From: Alphaproteobacteria bacterium
Lineage (GTDB): Bacteria > Pseudomonadota > Alphaproteobacteria > Caulobacterales > Aquidulcibacteraceae
Assembly: GCA_027484265.1 (NCBI GenBank)
Contig: JAIXTH010000310.1
Location: 1 to 32,679, forward strand
Direction: 5' to 3'
DNA length: 32,679 nucleotides
Part shown: one piece after another, positions 27,619 to 32,679 of the stretch
How the letters are laid out: every line of letters begins with the position of its first letter
Numbering within the stretch: position 1 is the first letter of the stretch
Program-made: the position numbers and the translations under genes
The notes under the pieces: model-generated
What the model was told of the DNA's origin: nothing
The model's database searches: none
Seen by the model: only the letters and a program-made list of their open reading frames with translations

Positions 27619-28932
27619 ATGGAGGACTGGAGTGCGTTGCAGACGGCGCAGGCCGTGCGCACCCGCGCGGTCAGCGCGCGCGCGGTGGCCGAGGCGGCGA
27701 TCGCCCGGATCGAAGCCCGCGACGGACCGATCCATGCCGTGGTGGTGCGCGACTTCGAGCGCGCACTGACAGAGGCCGATGCCGTCGATGCACGGGTGAA
27801 GGCCGGCGACGACCTGCCGCTGGCGGGTGTGGCCATGACCATGAAGGAGAGCTTTGCCGTGGGCGGCCTTCCCGCCTGCTGGGGGATCGAGGCCCTGCGC
27901 GACTGGCGCGCACCGCACGATGGCGCCACGGCCCGGGCCCTCAAGGCCGCAGGCGCCGTGATCCTCGGCAAGACCAATGTGCCGGTGGCGCTGGCCGACT
28001 GGCAGTCCGACAATCCGGTCTATGGCCGCACCAGCAACCCCCATGACCTGGCCCGCTCGCCGGGCGGCTCGTCCGGGGGTTCGGCGGCTGCGCTGGCGTC
28101 GGGGATGGTGCCGCTGGAGTTCGGCTCCGACATTGGCGGGTCGATCCGGATCCCGGCGCATTTCTGCGGGGTTTTCGGCCTGAAAACGACCTATGGCGTG
28201 ATCCCGCTGCACGGGCACCCGTTTCCCGGTGCCGACGGTGCGCCGCCGGTGCTGTCGGTGGCCGGACCGATGGCGCGCGATCCTGCAGACCTCGCAGTGG
28301 CGCTGGACCTGACCAGCGAGGTGATCCTGCCCAGACCCCGCCTGACCGGCCTGAAGGGTGCCAGGCTGCTGGCCCTCACCGGCCACCCTCTGGCGCCGTG
28401 TGACAGCGCGATCGTCGCGCGGATGGAAGAGGTGCTGGCCCGCGCCGAGGCCGAGGGCGCGACCGTGCTGCGCACCCATGCCGATCTGCCGGATCTCGCC
28501 AGGCTGCAGCGCGATTACATGCCGCTGCTGCTGGTGCAGCTGGCGGTGCGCAATCCGGCGCCCGATGCACCGCCTGTCCCGGACCTGCGCGGCTGGATAG
28601 CGATGCTGGACCGCCAGGCCCGCACCCAGCGCGCCTTCGACCGCCTGTTCGAGAGCGTGGATGCCATTATCATGCCGGTGGCCGGGATCACGGCCTTCGA
28701 GCACACTCAGGTCGAGATGCGCGAGCGGATGGTCGTGGTGAACGGCAGGCTGGAACCCTTCGCGCCGCAGTTCTCCTGGATCAGCCCGGCGACCTACGCC
28801 AACCTGCCGTCCCTGGCGGTGCCGATGCACAGGGTGGACGGGCCGCTGCCGGCGGCGTTCCAGGTAGTCTGCAAACGCTTCCACGACCACACCGCCCTGG
28901 CGATCGGCGGGTGGCTTGCGGAGCTCGCATGA
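27619..28932 (+). CDS. Amidase (amidase signature family)
   Basis: AMTMKESFAVGG (catalytic Lys), GKTNVPVALADWQSDNPVYGRTSNPHDLARSPGGSSGGSAAALASGMVPLEFGSDIGGSIRIPAHFCGVFGLKTTYG. Confidence 0.94.
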   Translation: MEDWSALQTAQAVRTRAVSARAVAEAAIARIEARDGPIHAVVVRDFERALTEADAVDARVKAGDDLPLAGVAMTMKESFAVGGLPACWGIEALRDWRAPHDGATARALKAAGAVILGKTNVPVALADWQSDNPVYGRTSNPHDLARSPGGSSGGSAAALASGMVPLEFGSDIGGSIRIPAHFCGVFGLKTTYGVIPLHGHPFPGADGAPPVLSVAGPMARDPADLAVALDLTSEVILPRPRLTGLKGARLLALTGHPLAPCDSAIVARMEEVLARAEAEGATVLRTHADLPDLARLQRDYMPLLLVQLAVRNPAPDAPPVPDLRGWIAMLDRQARTQRAFDRLFESVDAIIMPVAGITAFEHTQVEMRERMVVVNGRLEPFAPQFSWISPATYANLPSLAVPMHRVDGPLPAAFQVVCKRFHDHTALAIGGWLAELA

Positions 28933-29148
28933 CACGGCAATAGGAGCCCCCGCTGGACCGCGCGGCCCCTGCCGCGCACCGGTCGGACCTGGCAAAATGC
29001 CATGAGCGGATCGCCGACCCTACCTGGCTGAAACCGCACCCGTGAGTGGCAGTAGCCGCGCGCTCCAGAGACGCCCTCGAGCGCAGGGGTTAGCTGCCAC
29101 GACGCCACCATCACGTTCTAAACGCCAGTACAGTGATCGTCGGAAGAA

Positions 29149-30339
29149 TTACTGGGCGATGCCAAATCTTACCGACAATTCGTACACGCCAACCGCATCC
29201 TGACAGAGCTGTCGAGCGGGGCTGAAGCGCATCCGGCGAACTTCCCTATCGACGGCTGAGTCAAAGGCGCCTGGAGGGTTTGATGTGAGGATTTCGACAT
29301 CAAGAACCCCCCCATCACTTCCGACCCGAACATTGGCGGTAACCTCACCTGTCACCCCCCGCTCCAGAAGCCGTTGCGGATAGGCACGTTCGACATTGAA
29401 GGGGCGGGATGGACGAGGGGGCTGGTCGCGTTCAGTACAACGTGGCGGTGGGGGGCGGGTCGCCAGAGTGGCTCCGGCGCTGGCTGCGGCAGGGCTTTCG
29501 GCAGGCCGACTCCGCCTTTCGATCAGGGCTTGTCTGTGACTGGTGTATTCCCTCAGCGCTTCCATAGGCCCGACCGGATAGCCCGCATCTGGGCTCAATG
29601 ACCGCCGCCGCAAAAATTCAGGACAGGACTTCATGTCACGATATTCGCCGTTCTCTTCCAGACATTTTGCCGGCATCGAACGCAGCCAAAACTCATTGAA
29701 CGCCCGGTACAGATTCAGCGGTCGAGCTGGGCCGTCGATATCGTACTCATCGGATAGAAGGACGACCCCAATGGCTCGGACCGTTTGCACTGACTCCCGT
29801 TCGAGATCATCGATCACCTGATAATGGACTTCGGGCAGCAGCTCAGTGAGGTCGGCGGTCGGGATCTCGCATTGGTCCAGGACGGGGCGGATAGCGGCAC
29901 CGGAGCCGGTCAGCGGAATGATCACGCGGGCTCGGCTGCCATTGCGTCCGTAGATATCCATCGCAAGGCTGCTGCGACGGGCAAGCTCACGTGCAAAGGA
30001 GCCAGGAGCTGGGGAAAAGAACGAGTCACCCGAAGTCGAGATCGACCAGAATTGAGAGTATAGCTCGCCACCCAGGAAGCGAAAGCGAACGAGCGCCCCA
30101 TCATCGAGCGTGAAGATGGACGGCGCGATGACGTAGGCCTCCAGCAGTCCGCCCTGACACCGCACATAGGCTGACCCGCGGGACGAGAAATAGCTGGCGA
30201 TATCCCGCCGCGTGCCTTCGACAGGATCGACCTCCGAGCTCCGGCGCCATTGTTGCGCATCGGCCCTGGATACAAACATTACTGACGCTATCAGAAGGCA
30301 CAATGTGAGGGTGATAAAATGGCGTCCAGCGCGAAACAT
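29149..30339 (-). CDS. Secreted protein with TonB C-terminal domain
   Basis: N-terminal signal peptide FITLTLCLLIASVMFVSRADAQ; C-terminal NVERAYPQRLLERGVTGEVTANVRVGSDGGVLDVEILTSNPPGAFDSAVDREVRRMRFSPARQ typical of TonB C-terminal domains. Confidence 0.75.
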   Translation of the reverse strand: MFRAGRHFITLTLCLLIASVMFVSRADAQQWRRSSEVDPVEGTRRDIASYFSSRGSAYVRCQGGLLEAYVIAPSIFTLDDGALVRFRFLGGELYSQFWSISTSGDSFFSPAPGSFARELARRSSLAMDIYGRNGSRARVIIPLTGSGAAIRPVLDQCEIPTADLTELLPEVHYQVIDDLERESVQTVRAIGVVLLSDEYDIDGPARPLNLYRAFNEFWLRSMPAKCLEENGEYRDMKSCPEFLRRRSLSPDAGYPVGPMEALREYTSHRQALIERRSRPAESPAAASAGATLATRPPPPRCTERDQPPRPSRPFNVERAYPQRLLERGVTGEVTANVRVGSDGGVLDVEILTSNPPGAFDSAVDREVRRMRFSPARQLCQDAVGVYELSVRFGIAQ

Positions 30340-30527
30340 CGCAGCATCTCTCTCTTCAGGCTCCGGTGACCGGCATAAACCTACACAAACTCAAATCGTG
30401 GCCGGGCCGCCCAACAGGTCGGCGGCCAAGAGTACGCGCTGGACGCGCGCTGTCCATACCGGTGCGTGCCGCGAAATGAAGCCGCGCTGATGGGCGCAGG
30501 AATGCCACTCGTGGTTGACCCACGTGC

Positions 30528-31865
30528 TCAGCCCTCTTCGGGGAGTGCTTCCAGGAAGCGGGCGGGGGTGCCGAGGCCGGCGGCGGTGATGGCGCCGTCG
30601 CGCATCACGGGGATGCCGCGCACGATGGTGGCCACCGGCCAGCCCTGCACTTCCATGCCGTGGAACGGGGTCCACTTCGAGCGCGAGACGATCCAGTCGT
30701 CGGTGATGGTGCGGCGGGCCTTGAGGTCCACCAGGGTGAAATCCCCGTGCCAGCCCACCATCATCCGGCCCTTGTCGGCCAGGCCGAACACCCGCTGTGG
30801 CCCGTGGCAGAGCAGGTCCACCAGCCGTTCAAGGCTGAGGCGGCCTTCGGCCACATGGTTCAGCATCACCGGCACCAAGGTCTGCACACCCGGCGTGCCC
30901 GAGGGCGAGGCGGGGTAGGGCCGCTCCTTCTCTTCCGCCGTGTGGGCGGCATGGTCCGAGCCGATCACATCCACGATCCCGGCGCGCAGCGCGGCCCACA
31001 GGGCATCGCGGTGGCGGGCCTCGCGGATCGGCGGGTTCTGCTGCGCCTTGCCCTTCAGCCGCTCGTAGCAGTCGGGGGCGGCGAGGGTCAGGTGGTTGGG
31101 CAGCACCTCGACCGAGGCGATATCCTTGTTGTGCTGCAGGATCTCCATCTCTTCCGCGGTGGAGATGTGCAGCACGTGGATCCGCTTGCCAGCCGCCCGC
31201 GCGATCCGCAGCAGTCGGTTGGTGGACGACACCGCCGCCTCCACATCCCGCACCTCCGGGTGGCTGCTCCAGTCGCCGGGGCGGGCGAGGCTGCGGCGCT
31301 CGGCCAGGCGGTATTCGTCTTCGGAGTGGAAGGCGGCGCGGCGCCGGATCGCCTTGATGATCCGGGTCACGCCCTCGTCGTCGGCCACCAGCAGCGAGCC
31401 GGTGGAGGCGCCCATGAACACCTTCACCCCGGAGCAGCCCACCATCCGCTCCATCTCCACCAGATCATCGACATTGTTGTGGGTGCCGCCGGCATAGAAG
31501 GCGAAGTCGCAGCTCATCCGGCCGGTGGCGCGGGCGATCTTGTCCTCCAGCATCGCGACCGTGGTGGTGGGCGGCTCGGTGTTGGGCATCTCGAACACGG
31601 TGCACACCCCGCCCAGAACCGCTGCATCGGCGCCGGTCTTCAGGTCTTCCTTCCACTCGAGGCCCGGCTCGCGGAAATGCACCTGGCTGTCGATGATGCC
31701 GGGCAGCACATGCAGGCCGGTGGCGTCGATCACGGTGTCCGCATCGGCGGAGGACAGGCTGCCAATTGCGGCGATGCGCCCGTCGCGGACCGCCACGTCG
31801 CCAGGGCCGATCCCGTCCTGGTTCACGAGGGTTCCGTTGCGGATAATGAGGTCATAGGCTGGCAT
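30528..31865 (-). CDS. pyrC: Dihydroorotase / cyclic amidohydrolase
   Basis: LPGIIDSQVHFREPGLEWKEDLKTGADAAVLGGVCTVFEMPNTEPPTTT; GSDHAAHTAEEK. Confidence 0.88.
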   Translation of the reverse strand: MPAYDLIIRNGTLVNQDGIGPGDVAVRDGRIAAIGSLSSADADTVIDATGLHVLPGIIDSQVHFREPGLEWKEDLKTGADAAVLGGVCTVFEMPNTEPPTTTVAMLEDKIARATGRMSCDFAFYAGGTHNNVDDLVEMERMVGCSGVKVFMGASTGSLLVADDEGVTRIIKAIRRRAAFHSEDEYRLAERRSLARPGDWSSHPEVRDVEAAVSSTNRLLRIARAAGKRIHVLHISTAEEMEILQHNKDIASVEVLPNHLTLAAPDCYERLKGKAQQNPPIREARHRDALWAALRAGIVDVIGSDHAAHTAEEKERPYPASPSGTPGVQTLVPVMLNHVAEGRLSLERLVDLLCHGPQRVFGLADKGRMMVGWHGDFTLVDLKARRTITDDWIVSRSKWTPFHGMEVQGWPVATIVRGIPVMRDGAITAAGLGTPARFLEALPEEG

Positions 31866-32029
31866 GGTAAGGCTCCGTGGATTGGCCCTCTCCTAGGACC
31901 TGCCCGGCCCTGTGGGAAGGCTGCAGCCAGGCGGGTAGCGCCGCACCGGCACCTGCCGTGCCCGACTGGCGATCACGAAACCTTGTGCGTCCATTATCCG
32001 GCGCCGGTGTGCCGACCCCGCGACTGGCG

Positions 32030-32679
32030 CTAGCCTGCCAGCTTGCCGAAGTCGGCCACTTCGCGGGTGGTGTCGCGGAAGGCGAGCAGCAGGGCGAGGC
32101 GGTTGGTGCGCACCGCCGGGTCCGGGTCATTCACCAGCACCTGCTCGAAGAACGCATCCACCGGCCCGCGCAGGCTGGCCAGCGCCTGCATCGCCCCGTC
32201 GAAATCCTCGGTGCCAAGCTTCGCATCCACCGTGGCCGCCGCCGCCGCCAGCGCCTGATGCAGCGCCTGTTCGGCCGGCAGCGCCAGCAGCGCAGGGTCC
32301 ACCACCGCCCCCTCCGGCAACGGCCCCTTCTTCTCCTCGGCCTTGAGGATATTGGCGCCGCGCTTGAAGCCGGCCACCAAGTTTACCCCATCCTGACTTT
32401 CGATCACCAGCGAAAATGAAGCAGCCAGCTTAAAGAATGACGCAACGTTCTCAATTTTGTTGGCACAAAGAGCTTCGGCAACGTCAGATCTCATCCCTTC
32501 ATCTCGAAGAATTACCTTAACCCGATCCGAGAAGAAAGTGCCCAGATTGTCCACAAGATCTGGCAATTCACTCTCAACAACAGAGCCAGGGTCGAACATG
32601 CTGCCGGCCTCATTCAAGGCCTTGCTTGCAAGATTTCCTACAATCGAAGCTGCCGAAAGGGCCTCTTCAAGATAATTGA
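32030..32679 (-). CDS. glyS: Glycine--tRNA ligase subunit beta, C-terminal part (5' end outside window)
   Basis: FFSDRVKVILRDEGMRSDVAEAL...VNLVAGFKRGANILKAEEKK...FFEQVLVNDPDPAVRTNRLALLLAFRDTTREVADFGKLAG. The frame stays open to the window edge (NYLEEALSAASIVGNLASKAL...), so the ORF-track start at 32617 (TTG) is not the real start. Confidence 0.88.
   Translation of the reverse strand, partial: NYLEEALSAASIVGNLASKALNEAGSMFDPGSVVESELPDLVDNLGTFFSDRVKVILRDEGMRSDVAEALCANKIENVASFFKLAASFSLVIESQDGVNLVAGFKRGANILKAEEKKGPLPEGAVVDPALLALPAEQALHQALAAAAATVDAKLGTEDFDGAMQALASLRGPVDAFFEQVLVNDPDPAVRTNRLALLLAFRDTTREVADFGKLAG

Noticed and set aside
27571-28995. 474-aa minus-strand ORF opposite the amidase
   Set aside because: Shadow ORF; the amidase signature is intact on the plus strand.
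30660-32033. 457-aa plus-strand ORF opposite dihydroorotase
   Set aside because: Shadow ORF; no motif support, pyrC is clear on the other strand.
1-32679. CRISPR arrays, tRNA/rRNA genes, transposases, integrases, toxin-antitoxin pairs, phage genes
   Set aside because: Looked for regular repeats, cloverleaf-like segments and family motifs by eye; none was found. A tool scan would be needed to exclude small or degenerate cases.

Overview
High-GC chromosomal window, most likely alphaproteobacterial, and almost entirely protein-coding. No tRNA, rRNA, CRISPR, transposase or prophage was recognised. From left to right: accA; NudL-like NUDIX and DUF1285 genes (minus strand); a four-gene MoxR/DUF58/BatA-DUF4159/vWA operon; a long AT-richer intergenic region with several dyads leading to a 67-aa small protein; gph, glmU and rpiA; a 26-aa hydrophobic microprotein; a FolM-like SDR with folB; galU; an NAD(P)-binding epimerase-like gene; a DUF2239-DUF1330 pair divergent from a degenerate GIY-YIG protein; a tightly coupled MaoC hydratase / nucleoside hydrolase / ribokinase / IPNS-like 2OG-Fe(II) oxygenase operon; ggt divergent from a TonB-dependent receptor; an orphan histidine kinase; an amidase; a low-GC secreted TonB-C-terminal protein; a dihydroorotase; and a truncated glyS with a sharp composition break. 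The best candidates for something under-described are the nucleoside-salvage/oxygenase operon, the DUF2239/DUF1330/GIY-YIG divergon with a repeated ACCCGGAT operator-like motif, the 26-aa microprotein, and the two low-GC patches. All family calls come from motif recognition by eye; no database searches were run.
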